Positions 54,556 through 64,000 of a DNA stretch of 64,000 nucleotides are shown in pieces (position 1 is the first letter of the stretch; every line of letters begins with the position of its first letter). The stretch lies in the NCBI RefSeq assembly GCF_949628265.1, contig NC_088788.1, positions 5,456,001 to 5,520,000 on the forward strand, read 5' to 3'. The DNA comes from Cloeon dipterum. Taxonomy: Eukaryota > Arthropoda > Insecta > Ephemeroptera > Baetidae. The notes below the pieces were generated by a model that was given only the letters and a program-made list of their open reading frames with translations, did no database searches and was not told where the DNA came from. A program made the position numbers and the translations under genes.

Positions 54556-55257
54556 TCAGTCGTCTGAACTATCCTCATCCCCCACTGACTCTGCAAATCC
54601 GGATTCACTGGTTTCACTGCTGCTGTCGTCGGAGCTAGCTATCTGATAGTAATGTATGCAACGTAACTTTACCGTTAGCATGTTCAAGGAGTTTCTGATG
54701 AGGTAGGACATCAACCAGTCCCTATTTGTGACTCTTCTCGCCAGACACGTTGGGCTCCTCATTCCGTCAAAGCTGGACATCGCCTCCCACTTTGATTCTC
54801 CGGTTTCCGATTCAGTCGTACAGTCGTCAGAGCTATCCTCGTTGGACATTTCCTCTCCCGCTGACCCTTCAAATCCGGATTCACTGGATGCACTGGATTC
54901 ACTGCTGCTGTCGTCGGAGCTAGCTATCGGATGGAAATGTATGCATTTTAACTTCAAGGTTAGGCAGTTCAAGGAGTTCCAGTCGTCAGAGCTATCCTCG
55001 TTGGACGTTTCCTCCCACGTTGATTCTTCGGTGTCCGATTCAGTCGTCCAGTCGTCAGAGTTATCCTCGTTGAACATCTCCTCCCCCGCTGACTCTTCAA
55101 ATCTGGATTCACTGGATTCAATGCTGTCGTCGAAAATATCGGATGGATGTGTGAAACTAATCTTAGTTTGAATCCTAGTAGGTTCATTAAGGCATCCATC
55201 ACTGCAGGGGGACATCTTCACGTCCGCCTCTGTGAATCTCGACCTAGCTATGCCCAT
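54556..55257 (-). CDS. acidic Ser/Asp/Glu-rich protein, cluster member 5, 233 aa
   Basis: I start it at 55257 (MGIARSRFTEADVKMSPC) because that ATG sits in the family leader context CAAGATGGG; the longer open frame adds 27 codons that correspond to promoter and leader in the other members. Repeats of SEESxFEESAGEEMFNEDNSDDW type resemble member 4. Two copies of a longer block with CLTLKLKCIHFHPIASSDDS and LTVKLRCIHYYQIASSDDSS interrupt the acidic stretches. It ends ESVGDEDSSDD without the shared PEPFEY tail, so the 3' end is altered or lost. No signal peptide. Function unknown. Confidence 0.62.
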   Translation of the reverse strand: MGIARSRFTEADVKMSPCSDGCLNEPTRIQTKISFTHPSDIFDDSIESSESRFEESAGEEMFNEDNSDDWTTESDTEESTWEETSNEDSSDDWNSLNCLTLKLKCIHFHPIASSDDSSSESSASSESGFEGSAGEEMSNEDSSDDCTTESETGESKWEAMSSFDGMRSPTCLARRVTNRDWLMSYLIRNSLNMLTVKLRCIHYYQIASSDDSSSETSESGFAESVGDEDSSDD

Positions 55258-55420
55258 CTTGACGGATTGAACGTTTGGGCTTATTAGTTCTAAAATCGAA
55301 CATCGGCTGTTGTTTAATATTATGGACTGAATCAGCACTGACCCTGTTTTTTATGGGATGTTATTCGTTTCTATTATTGAAAGAGATGTTTATTTTCCAT
55401 TATTTATTGTCCACTAAAAA
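55258..55420 (-). promoter_or_regulatory. cluster promoter, member 5 (degenerate TATA)
   Basis: The family order is kept (AGTGCTGATTCAGTC, then ATAATATTAAACAACAGCC, then GCCCAAACGTTCAATCCGTC before AAGATG), but the TATAAA box reads CATAATA. The member may be weakly expressed or inactive. Confidence 0.5.
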
Positions 55421-55542
55421 CGCGTTTTTAAAGTCTGTGACTTTTACCCTAATTGACCGACAAAACACTGAGAAAACTCCCACTTTCCCATTTTTGCCGG
55501 TTTTGCGGGAGTTCAAAGGTCAAAATCTGGGAATTTCGAGTA

Positions 55543-55702
55543 CACTGCAAGTCAGGGGTGAGAAAATCTCACCCCGCCGTATGTCACTATACCCTGGGGT
55601 GTCCATGGTGAGTTTTTCGCACAGCGCAGCAGTGACATGCGGCGGATAGTGGGATTATATCACTGCAGCGCAGTGACATTTTCTCACCCCTGATTTGCAG
55701 TG
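55543..55702. mobile_element. TA-flanked MITE, second copy
   Basis: 160 bp with ends CACTGCAAGTCAGGGGTGAG / CTCACCCCTGATTTGCAGTG, flanked by TA (55541-55542, 55703-55704). Same family as the copy at 51858 in opposite orientation; the interior carries extra sequence. Confidence 0.87.
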
Positions 55703-55704
55703 TA

Positions 55705-56354
55705 CTTCATAACTTTGTTCAGGGTGGTCCTAAAACAAAAATTAAAAAAAAAACATTTAACTCGTCTCAACAAGGCAATCGACGTTGACCTCAAAGTGGT
55801 AGATTAAAGGTCTTAAAAATTGATTTTTTATTTTCAACTCGAATTTGAAAATTAATTTTTAATTTTTTTCATTCCTATTTAAAATTTGGAATAGCGCTTT
55901 TTCCTCATATTTTTATTTCAATAAAAAATGAAAACTTCGAAAACCTTTGTTTATTGAGGTTGGTAAAAAAACGATGATAGACCAAATCTCGACTTCTAAT
56001 CATCTGATTTTGGAAAACCGCTTACTATGTTAGACTCGTATTGATATCACCAAGTGCACTAAAGGGTTACAAGACTCACCAACCCCCTAAATAACCGTGA
56101 AATTTAGCATTTTTTCATCCCTCTCAACACCTTAGCACGACGTGGACGAGTAATTGTCTTCTCCAAATCAATTCAGTTACTTAGTTCACTCAAAGACAAG
56201 TCAAACGGTACGAATTTTTGTAAATAGGACCACTACAACCCGAGATTCGGGTGCACAATTTTATTTTATCGAGACGGATGCATTAAAATGCTCGATTGGA
56301 ATTCTTTTTTATTCAGGAATAAAAAAAACTCAAATTATATTCAATTGCAAACCC
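55705..56354. other. spacer upstream of cluster member 5
   Basis: AT-rich DNA inserted between the core promoter of member 5 and its distal 5' module at 56355. No gene recognised. Confidence 0.4.
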
Positions 56355-56575
56355 TTGTGAATATATTCGTCTACCTTTATTTATCGTTTTTCCTATGTTG
56401 AGCATTGAAGTAGATGTCATTGAAATTGATCCGACGTGACCTATCGGTTGAGAAGCTGTAAAATGCATTGTTCCCGCATGCATTTCGTGTGTGTGAGCGA
56501 GTAGTTTTTCTTCCGTTTTGTGTCGCGCGCGCGGCGCGGTGTCTCTTCTCTTGTTAGCGCGCGCCCATACATATT
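56355..56575 (-). repeat. distal 5' module of the acidic-gene cluster, copy for member 5
   Basis: ATTGAAATTGATCCGACGTG, GAGAAGCTGTAAAATGCATT, CCCGCATGCATTTCGTGTGT and GCGCGGTGTCTCTTCTCTTG match the modules at 43320-43560 and 47455-47690 in order. The E-box is reduced to GACGTG. Confidence 0.65.
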
Positions 56576-57265
56576 CAGGCAGTGGAGCGCGACGAGAGAG
56601 GTGGTTTCTGCCGCATTGCTAATTGCTTCGCTAATTGGGTCTGCCTTTTTCACCCGCGCTGCAAACAAATGGCACCGCCGCCGTGTAATGACGCAAATTC
56701 AAGCAATCAACGTATCAGATTCGCACACTTGAGTTCTGGAGAATGGAGGAGATGCTTAAAGACGCTCTCTCTCGCCGGCGAGTTGAAAAGTTTGTCTCGG
56801 CAGCACGAGGCCGAAGAGCACTGCTTCTTTTCAAATGAGAATCTGCTCCTCTATTCTTCCATTGCTCTGCTATGCTGGATGGAAAGTCAATACTGCATTT
56901 TTAATTAAACCAGTTCGACGAGGTCTACAACCTAAGTGTGCAGACGAGGACGCTGGCTGAGTATTTTAACAAATTCTGATTCCATTATTAATTCTGCTAA
57001 ACATGATTTTTCCCGAGAGATTCGAGATCGTTTATAAATAGGACATTTCTCTTTAAACAGTACATTTTTTTTCATTTAAAATTATGTTAAAATGCTCTTG
57101 GAAAATTTGATGAAGGTAATGGCAAACTAAAGGATTTTCTGAGGGATAATTTTTTTATAAATAATAATCTCCGTCTGATGAGACGAATCGATTGATTGCC
57201 AAGTATGAAACAACATTTTAAAGGTTGTAGATGTCACAAATATTTCCTAAAAACAAACCTCGTCT
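56576..57265. other. unassigned intergenic DNA
   Basis: 56580-56900 is more GC-rich and has open frames up to 108 codons on the plus strand, but I recognise no domain, splice pattern or promoter. The rest is AT-rich. Confidence 0.35.
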
Positions 57266-57267
57266 TA

Positions 57268-59419
57268 CCCGCATAAAAAAATATAACCCAGGAATATCCG
57301 GAATAATCTTAGATTAATCAAAATTTACCCGAAAAAATTAATCCAAAAAAATGATCCAGGATTAATCCTGTATTAATTGAGATTAATCTATGAATGTTTA
57401 AGATCAATCTAGAGATTAATCTAAAAAAATATCCTCAGATTATTCTTTAGATCATTCTGAGATTAATCTAAAAAATTAATTTATAGAATTTTCCTGGAAT
57501 TAATTCAGATTAACCTTAGAATGTTCTAAAGTCAATCTAGAGATTAATCTACAAGAACATCCCTAGAATAATCCCAAAGGGGAAATTTGAATATAGTTAA
57601 TAGAATATCCCCAGATTATTCCATGGATCATTCTGAGATTAATTCAAAATATTTTTTTAATGTTCCTAGAATATTCTTTAAAAAACCCTAAAAGAGAAGA
57701 ACTTAGATATTTTTCTTACAATTAAAAACACAAAATTAAATATGAAACATAATTTAATCAAGAAAATTAACTGCCATATTGTTAAATAATATCACAAAAA
57801 TATTTTTCTGGGAAATATTTTTTAATTAAGTCGATAATTAAATTTTAATATTAAAACCTAAACCTTTTTCGCATTATCTAATACAAAATTATGATGCCTT
57901 TTTTCAAAGAAGCTGCCCAGATTAAAAAAGGTAAAAAATCATAAATTCGATTGAATAAATTAATTTCTTAACACAAGGAGTCTTAATTAATGCTACCGAC
58001 AAACGGGCAAATTTGTAAATTAAGGTCAGAAGACCAAAAAAGGGTTAAAAGGGCGATTTTAGTGTGCGCGTGGTAGCGGCGGCTGCACATGCATGCACGC
58101 ACTTGCATGGAATGCCTGCTGCCTGCCTCTGTTGTGGAGCGGGGGAGGGGCGACGGCCGGTGGCAGCAGGACTGGCGAGCAGCAGCAGCAAGAGACTTAC
58201 AAAATCCTGCCTCGCTCTCTTTGTCTAACGCGTCAACGGTCAACCGCCGTTCAAATCAAAGTTATTAACGGACGCAGGACGCCGGACGCCGCCAGTATGG
58301 GACAACACGGACGTCCCGCGGACTCGGACGGATGGCCTGGATCTTGCGGTTAACAGGGTAAGTCCCATTTTATATATTAGCGTCCAAAGAAATTAGAACA
58401 GATCGCGCAACTTTGAAATCCAACGGTTTTATGGTAAAATTACACTTTTCGCCGCTACTTGTACGGTTTTCGCCACCAATATTTTGATATGGGATCCTCT
58501 CCAGTCCTTAATGTTCTTAATTAGAACCCCGTAATTAAGTTTGGGTGGCGGAAACTGTAAATCGGTGATGAAAAATATAATTTTTCCATGTAAATCGCGG
58601 TCGCATTTTTTGTACGCTTACGAGAATATTTATTACACATTCTGATTCAATTGGCTTCGCATGGCAAATGGAAAAATATTATGCATGAACTTGACATACT
58701 TCTACCTTCCATTTTCCAAGCACAGCTAATTGAAAAAAGCTTCTATTTATTTTTTTCTACGAGTCGCTCCCTTTTTTTAGCTTCAAGCCATCCGCAGCTA
58801 TTTTGCACGACGGGAAAAGATACAATCGTTTAAGTTCTGCAGTTTGGGCTTCAAGATTGGCGGTGCTGGCATCGAATGAGAGAAAATTTTGTACCTGATA
58901 TGATTAAAAACAAATAAATTTTAAAAATTTAACTGAATAAGTTTGTAATTATTTAAATAATTCCCAATTATATCGCAGTAATAGTAATAACAGATTTTGA
59001 AATATTCTAGGAACAATCTGAGGGTAATTTTAAGAATAATTTAGGGATAATTTTTGTCACAATCTATGTTAACCTTAAAATGATATTAGAATAACCTAAG
59101 AACATTCTAAGATTGTCCTCAAAGAATAATACAAAGTTAAGATTTGATACGCTAAATATTAATCCCAGATCAATCCAAAGATTAATCCATAAGTATATTC
59201 TGAGAATGTTCTAGGATCATTCTTTAGAGCTTTTTGAAACAAACCCCGGCAGAATAATCCTGGAACATTCTAAGGATATTCTCTTAAATTAATCTACAGA
59301 TTAATCCAGTATCACGAAAAACCGTATCATAAGTTCATATATAATTAATTTTTTAGATTAATCCTGGGCGAAGTCGGTTTATTCTTAGAACATTCTCAGG
59401 CGATATTTTTTTATGCGGG
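57268..59419. mobile_element. 2.15-kb inverted-repeat element with TA target site
   Basis: Ends CCCGCATAAAAAAATAT / ATATTTTTTTATGCGGG directly between TA dinucleotides (57266-57267 and 59420-59421). Both arms (about 400 bp each) are packed with short palindromic words such as GATTAATC, AGATTAATCT and AGAACATTCT. The middle (about 57.7-59.0 kb) is different and includes a GC-rich stretch that looks like a host 5' exon. No transposase frame is present, so it would need one supplied by another element. Confidence 0.6.
58060..58357 (+). other. candidate first exon within the inverted-repeat element
   Basis: CpG-rich stretch in AT-rich DNA ending at CAGG|GTAAGT (58358), a consensus donor. The last ATG (58332) would give MAWILRLTG before the donor, a plausible signal-peptide start. 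No matching second exon was found in the window. It may be a captured or host 5' exon; the flanking arms make capture possible. Confidence 0.25.
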
Positions 59420-59421
59420 TA

Positions 59422-61190
59422 GCTCTTTGCAATTTGCAGTAAAAACGTTAGCAAATATTTTCCAGACGTCAATTTATTTTAAAATTTTAGCCACCTAAAA
59501 TAACAAAAATCTTTAACAATGCGGAATATGTGTGTTCGCGTATGAAGGAGAAAATTTTCTATGCAATGCAATATGTGGTTTCCAGTTAAAAAAAAGAGAA
59601 AATTGCTGATTTTTTTCTTTCAAGGTTGCAGAAATTAGGTATAACTCTTAAAGGTGAATTAATTTATTTTTAAAACAACATACGTTTTTTACTATTAATT
59701 TTTTCTTCTACTTTTGACAACTAAAATGTTGCTTAAGCAGAAGACTTACAGAAAAGACAAAATTTGTATCGATTATTTGAGATTAATTTTTATAATTGAA
59801 TTTTCGATTTTTTTAGATTATGATTCACATGTTTTAATACTGTGAGGGGTGTATGAAATAAAATATATAATTTTCGGTAATCACAAATGGGTGGCAAGGA
59901 ATCACTCCATGCTCTGTAAATTAAAATTTGTGTATTCAAAATAAATTATTATTATTTGTTTTATAAATCATAAAAAATAATTTATAATATTTTTCTACCT
60001 GAAATTGAATGCATGCTTGATACCAGATTTCGCATAAATCTGAATATTCCGGGGTGATGGTGGGAGAAAAGGTGGCTGCTGCAGGGGGGAAATAGTCTGC
60101 ATTGCAAAATAAACGTGGTTTTCTTCAATTTTTTGCATTTTTCTGAAACAGCCTTTTTTATTGAAAATTTCTCTCGGTGGATGACCAAAAAATCAGTAAT
60201 AAGCAGGCCACAATTTTCCCCAAAAGATCGAAAACGAACTTTTTTGGCTAATATAATGTGACTTTTTCTGGTTTAAATTAGGAAAAATGTGGAAAACCCC
60301 AATTTGTTGTTTTTCCTAGCCGTTTTTTTTCGCAAAAAAACCAGTGCGTTGCAAAATTGGTGAACCCTGCTTGAATATCTGAAATTTTATTTAATTAGTT
60401 TCCATTTTTAAATTTTTTTAGTATTAGTCACATTTTTAAGCCATGAGAGATAAAAAATGTCATCTCTGTATTATTTAGTTTTGTTTTTATAAATATTGTT
60501 TCTACCTGTGCCATTTTATTTTAAAAAATATCTCCCCGAATTAGAGTTTTAGCTCCGGTGCGTGTGTTTAATATTGGCAAAATTCGGTCGGCTGCGCTTT
60601 TAGTTTTCATGCGCACTCAGCCGCGAGGCGGGCGCAGGTGCGCTTTATTCTCTTTTGATACATAAACCATATCATATTTTTTTCTTGGCCAAAAGCCGCG
60701 TGTCCGGACAAACGTCACAGCAGGGAAGAAACAAAAAAGACAGAAAATTACGAGGGACACGTTTGTCCTGTGCCATTATTGCTGCTGCAAATTTATCGCC
60801 GGAGGCTGTACAGGCGTGACGTCATCATCATCTCGGCCGCCAAGCACATGGGGCGATTTTTCAACCGCATATGCGTCCAAATTATTAACATCTCGACAAA
60901 ACGCGACGATCGATTCCGAAAGCAGCTTTGATGTCGAACCACAGATTCTAATAAGGAGATGGAATATTTATTCAGGGAGTGGGAAAGTAAGTTGGATTTA
61001 TTTATAGGTCAACATGCAGATTTATTTTTCTTCAAGGGATGAGTTTATTTTATATTCATGTAAAAAAGATTTAACCTCATTTTGGAAAAATTTTCAAGGT
61101 TTGAAATTGACAATCGGCATGGGTCCTCCAATTTGGACGAAATTTGTTTTGTTCCTAAGTATGAATAATAAAAGAATTGCCTATTTAAAA
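59422..61190. other. intergenic DNA without a firm gene
   Basis: Mostly AT-rich. 60540-60990 is more GC-rich and contains a plus-strand open frame of 63 codons running up to GGGAAA|GTAAGT at 60987 (MTSSSSRPPSTWGDFSTAYA); it could be a first coding exon, but no partner exon or homology is apparent. Confidence 0.3.
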
Positions 61191-61199
61191 AACTCCATT

Positions 61200-61890
61200 T
61201 CCTTTTCTCATTTTTGAGGTTTTTTGGATCGAAAGTATGCAACCTGAAATATAATACATTTCCTTCTTTAGGGAAATTCTGGTAGAGTACTTTCAGAAGA
61301 ATTGAATTACAGCCGCTTGTTAATTAATTAATTTAATTTACTAATATACGTCTGGCAAGAACAGAGATGAATAATTTTACATTACATCAAAATAGCCAAT
61401 ACATGATTAAATACTTATTATTGTTTACGATAAATAAATAACTGCATGATATATTTGTGTATTAAAATAACAAAATCATTTTAACGTAATTAAAAAAACA
61501 ATAAATATTTGTGGGAACTCAATCTTTCTCTCCGCATTGAGTTTTGCAAGAGCAACGCAACAAATTCAAATTTTGTTTTTAAAAGGTAATTGAAAGGATG
61601 GTAACAATACAGATTATTAAATTAATTAATTAATGAAAGCAAACCCACTGTTTTCATGTGCATCGCATCCCTTCACTGAGTCAGAAAAACAGAAAATAAT
61701 TTAGGAAACTGAAGTCAAATATTTAGACGTCTCTCGCTTCTCACAGGCTAATTGAATTTTAAAAGACATATTAATCAATATATTTAAATGAAAAGAAATG
61801 TTGATTTGCGATTTTAAATATTTTTTTTCATGGAGAAATAACATTATTTGTTCAACAAAATCTCTAGAGGGGTAAAACACTAACCATTTT
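61200..61890. repeat. gene-less relic of an acidic-gene cluster unit
   Basis: Shares in order with the other 3' modules: TTTTTGAGGTTT...GATC.AAAGTATGCAACCTG, GGGAAATTCTGGTAGAGTAC, ACGTCTGGCAAGAACAGAGATGAATAA, AATCTTTCTCTCCGCATTGAG, GTTTTCATGTGCATCGCATC and the CTTCTCACAG...AATTGAATTTT block. Where the acidic gene should follow there is unrelated DNA, so the gene was deleted or never copied. Confidence 0.6.
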
Positions 61891-62429
61891 ATTAATAGTC
61901 TAAAAATTTGCTGGAGGAATTGCCCTTGTAGCTCTCTAAAATTTGACTAAAATTACATCAAGTCAAAGTTAATTGAAAACCGTGGATTTTTGCACCTTGA
62001 AAAATTTAATATTTAAATAAGGTACTTGTAGTGCAGATTTAACCTATAAGTTAATTTAAAATAATTAATTTTGACTCTTCAAGATCACGCTCAGGGGCTA
62101 GGACCCACCCCTTCTCAATTCTGGACTTGACGTCATCGAATCTCACCCCCTTAGATGGTTTTTCTCTTTAAAACTCTAAGGTTGACCCCCCCCCCCATCC
62201 CATGCACGGAGGCAACGATAAAATGACACAAAATAAGAATATCTAATTATGGTCCTTGGGGATAAATACCTTAACTTATTTTGCTCACGAGGGAAAAATA
62301 AAAATATTCCTTTTTTAACTGAAATAAATGTTTCAAATTTTTATTAATTTAGCCAGTCTTGAAAAAAACAACACAAATTTAAATCACAGCAGTTCAAATC
62401 AAAGTTTCAGCAAACATAGAAAAAAGGAG
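61891..62429. other. intergenic, downstream of the prenylcysteine oxidase gene
   Basis: Contains a run of 13 C at about 62188-62200 and the likely 3' UTR of the minus-strand gene. No gene recognised. Confidence 0.4.
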
Positions 62430-64000
62430 TCACAGCTCGTCCTTGTCAATAGGCTGTTTGAGCGCAAGGCCGAAGTGCTTGGCGGCGCAGTTTGCCGCAT
62501 TTTTGGCACCGAGCAGGCTCATCTCCATGGCGCTGGCGGCCCATTCAATGGCGTTGTTGTACCACAGGCCGGGACCCAGCTGGAACGAGGCATCCGCATT
62601 TTTAGACCAATCATAGTGCGGGTACGCCAGCCAGTGGTGCTGTTCCACCTGTCCCACGTCCACTAAGACGCTTTCCAGCAGCTCACGACTAGGTTTTTCA
62701 GCGGAGAAAACCTGGATGTGACGAAAAACGGATGGTGTTTGAATTAAATTGGTGTTAATTGCGCAAATATGGCCGCCGAAGGAGAATGGCGGAAAATTTA
62801 AAAATTCGACGAGCAGAAAATTGTTTGAAATTAGACGCAAATTTTTAATAACACGAAATTAAATTTTTTTAAATGGTAGCCCTCTTTAATGACTATTGTA
62901 TGTACCAAAAACCTCTAGTTTTGTTTATTTTTCAATAATTTAAAAATAAAAAATGTCTTATTTTTCTAAATAAAATAAAATAATTATTTTTTTGTAAATT
63001 TAATTTTTAAAACCTTCTTTTACCTTGTAGACAGGTTTGTCAGGTGTGCGGCCGTCCACAGGCCAGACCCTGCTGATCGAATTGAACCAGGCAGGACCGA
63101 CAGCAATCACGTCGGACACTGGACGGCCAAAGTAGCTTGAGTTGACCGCCGAGGCCTCGATCAGGGTCACCCAGATGCCCTCCATGGGTCGTACGCTGGC
63201 TTGCATGTTTGACGGCAGCTCAAGAGTCCCGTCAAAAGGTGCTGCCACCACCACAGCATCGTATGTGTCCGAAACTAATAAATAAAAAATAAATAAAAAC
63301 ATTGTAATTAAAACCTGTTGCTTGAAAAAAAAATCAGCAAGATAAAATACGATTTATATACGAAATTGAAGCTGGAGAAATTGGAAAAATGACCATAATT
63401 AAACTGTTGATACACTGGAAAATTGGCCGACGGTAATTTAAACTAATAAAATAACAGGAATAATTTTAAAGTTCAATAACTGTCCAAAAACAATTTTAAT
63501 ATGCAATTTTCTTGTGAATAAAAATGACAAGATATTTCTCTAACCTAAAGCTTGAGTTTTAACAGAAAAAAACTCGCCTTTTAAAATATTATTTCACAAG
63601 GAAGAAGATACAATTATTTTTTTTTTCAATCCCCCCTTCAAGGAGAACAAAAATTAGCAATTTAATAAGAAAAAATCCTACCTTGTTCCCAGTGAAGCAA
63701 ATAGCGTTCATCCTGGCTCCTCTCAATCTTCCTGACCTTATGCGGAATGAGAAAAGCATCGGCAGCGGCAAGCAAGGCGTACGGCAGGCGCTTGTTGCCT
63801 CCATCGATGGCCCAGAGGCCGCCCTCAGAGCCGGCCAGCGAGACGAAAGTCACGAATTTGGTTGCATTTGCAGAGTACTGTCCGTAATCGCACCTGAGCG
63901 CTGCGCCAACTATTTCGCGCATGAACTCGGTGGAGAGGTCCTCGATGGTGTCTGCAGAGGCCTGCGTCATCGCCGGAAAGGTCGGGGACATGACGGACAG
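62430..64000 (-). CDS. PCYOX1: prenylcysteine oxidase, 3' part (5' end outside window)
   Basis: Three exons visible (minus): 64000-63682 (partial), 63274-63024, 62711-62430, all with GT-AG sites and matching phases (EQ-V and YK-V junctions). Family signatures: RCDYGQYSANATKF, SLAGSEGGLWAIDGGNKRLP, DAVVVAAPFDGTLELPSN, QHHWLAYPHYDWSKNADA, GLWYNNAIEWAASAMEMSLL. The enzyme is an FAD-dependent thioether oxidase that splits prenylcysteines left from protein turnover into cysteine, a prenyl aldehyde and peroxide, in lysosomes or the secretory system. The FAD-binding N-terminus lies beyond the window. The chain ends PIDKDEL, an ER-retrieval type tail. The only neighbouring genes are transposon relics. 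Confidence 0.9.
63275..63681 (-). other. intron of the prenylcysteine oxidase gene
   Basis: 407 bp, AT-rich, donor GTAGGA and acceptor TTATTAG. The frame at 63589-63804 runs into it and is not coding beyond 63682. Confidence 0.6.

Noticed and set aside
56441-56908. Possible gene in the GC-rich stretch
   Set aside because: Overlapping frames on both strands, no domain, no splice pattern and part of it belongs to the duplicated 5' module.
60780-60987. Possible first exon MTSSSSRPPSTWGDF
   Set aside because: A good GTAAGT donor follows, but no second exon or homolog could be found; kept only as a note in the intergenic entry.

Overview
This is an AT-rich, intron-containing arthropod window, most likely from an insect; I cannot name the species. 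The evidence is short introns with consistent phases, animal housekeeping genes, TA-, 8-bp- and 9-bp-duplicated DNA transposons, and a Ty3/gypsy-type LTR remnant.

1-20.6 kb is dominated by one giant Mutator-like element (MULE), 429-20568 (20,140 bp), flanked by a perfect 9-bp duplication TTAATGTAA. Its two outer terminal inverted repeats are each 592 bp and nearly identical. They run inward into GC-rich tandem arrays, about 1.1 kb on the left and 3.6 kb on the right. Inside is a 13-exon transposase on the minus strand whose exons sum to an open frame of 1169 aa: FLYWCH/WRKY-type zinc finger, DDE core, SWIM finger, AT-hook, degenerate Ulp1-like domain and C-terminal PHD finger. The element also carries a broken, intron-containing copy of a farnesyl diphosphate synthase gene, several exon-like fragments and a nested foldback.

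20.6-41.2 kb is ordinary host sequence. It holds two tandem paralogous zinc-finger genes (7 exons each, 475 and 593 aa), an LRPPRC/bsf-like mitochondrial PPR gene (minus strand, 11 exons), the divergently transcribed QTRT2 (queuine tRNA-ribosyltransferase accessory subunit, 390 aa, one GC-AG intron), and a two-exon LRR-Ig-Fn3 single-pass membrane protein. A hAT-type MITE sits in the intron of the last gene.

41.8-56.6 kb is a fast-evolving cluster of duplicated genes for acidic, Ser/Asp/Glu-rich, apparently disordered proteins. Members at 42.6, 44.0, 51.7 and 54.6 kb are on the minus strand, with a chimeric plus-strand member at 49.1 kb. They share a core promoter (TATA box about 50-70 bp before ATG, and a common sequence leading into the ATG) and duplicated 5' and 3' flanks. 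One member has grown to 1046 aa through 114-bp and 21-bp repeats. One has absorbed a MITE in frame. One fuses the promoter and a new N-terminus to a duplicated piece of the LRR-Ig gene read in a different frame. A deleted LTR retrotransposon, a probable solo LTR and a related MITE sit among them.

56.6-64 kb holds a TA-flanked 2.15-kb inverted-repeat element, a gene-less relic of the cluster unit at about 61.2-61.9 kb, and the 3' exons of a prenylcysteine oxidase gene (minus strand, running off the window end) that ends in KDEL.
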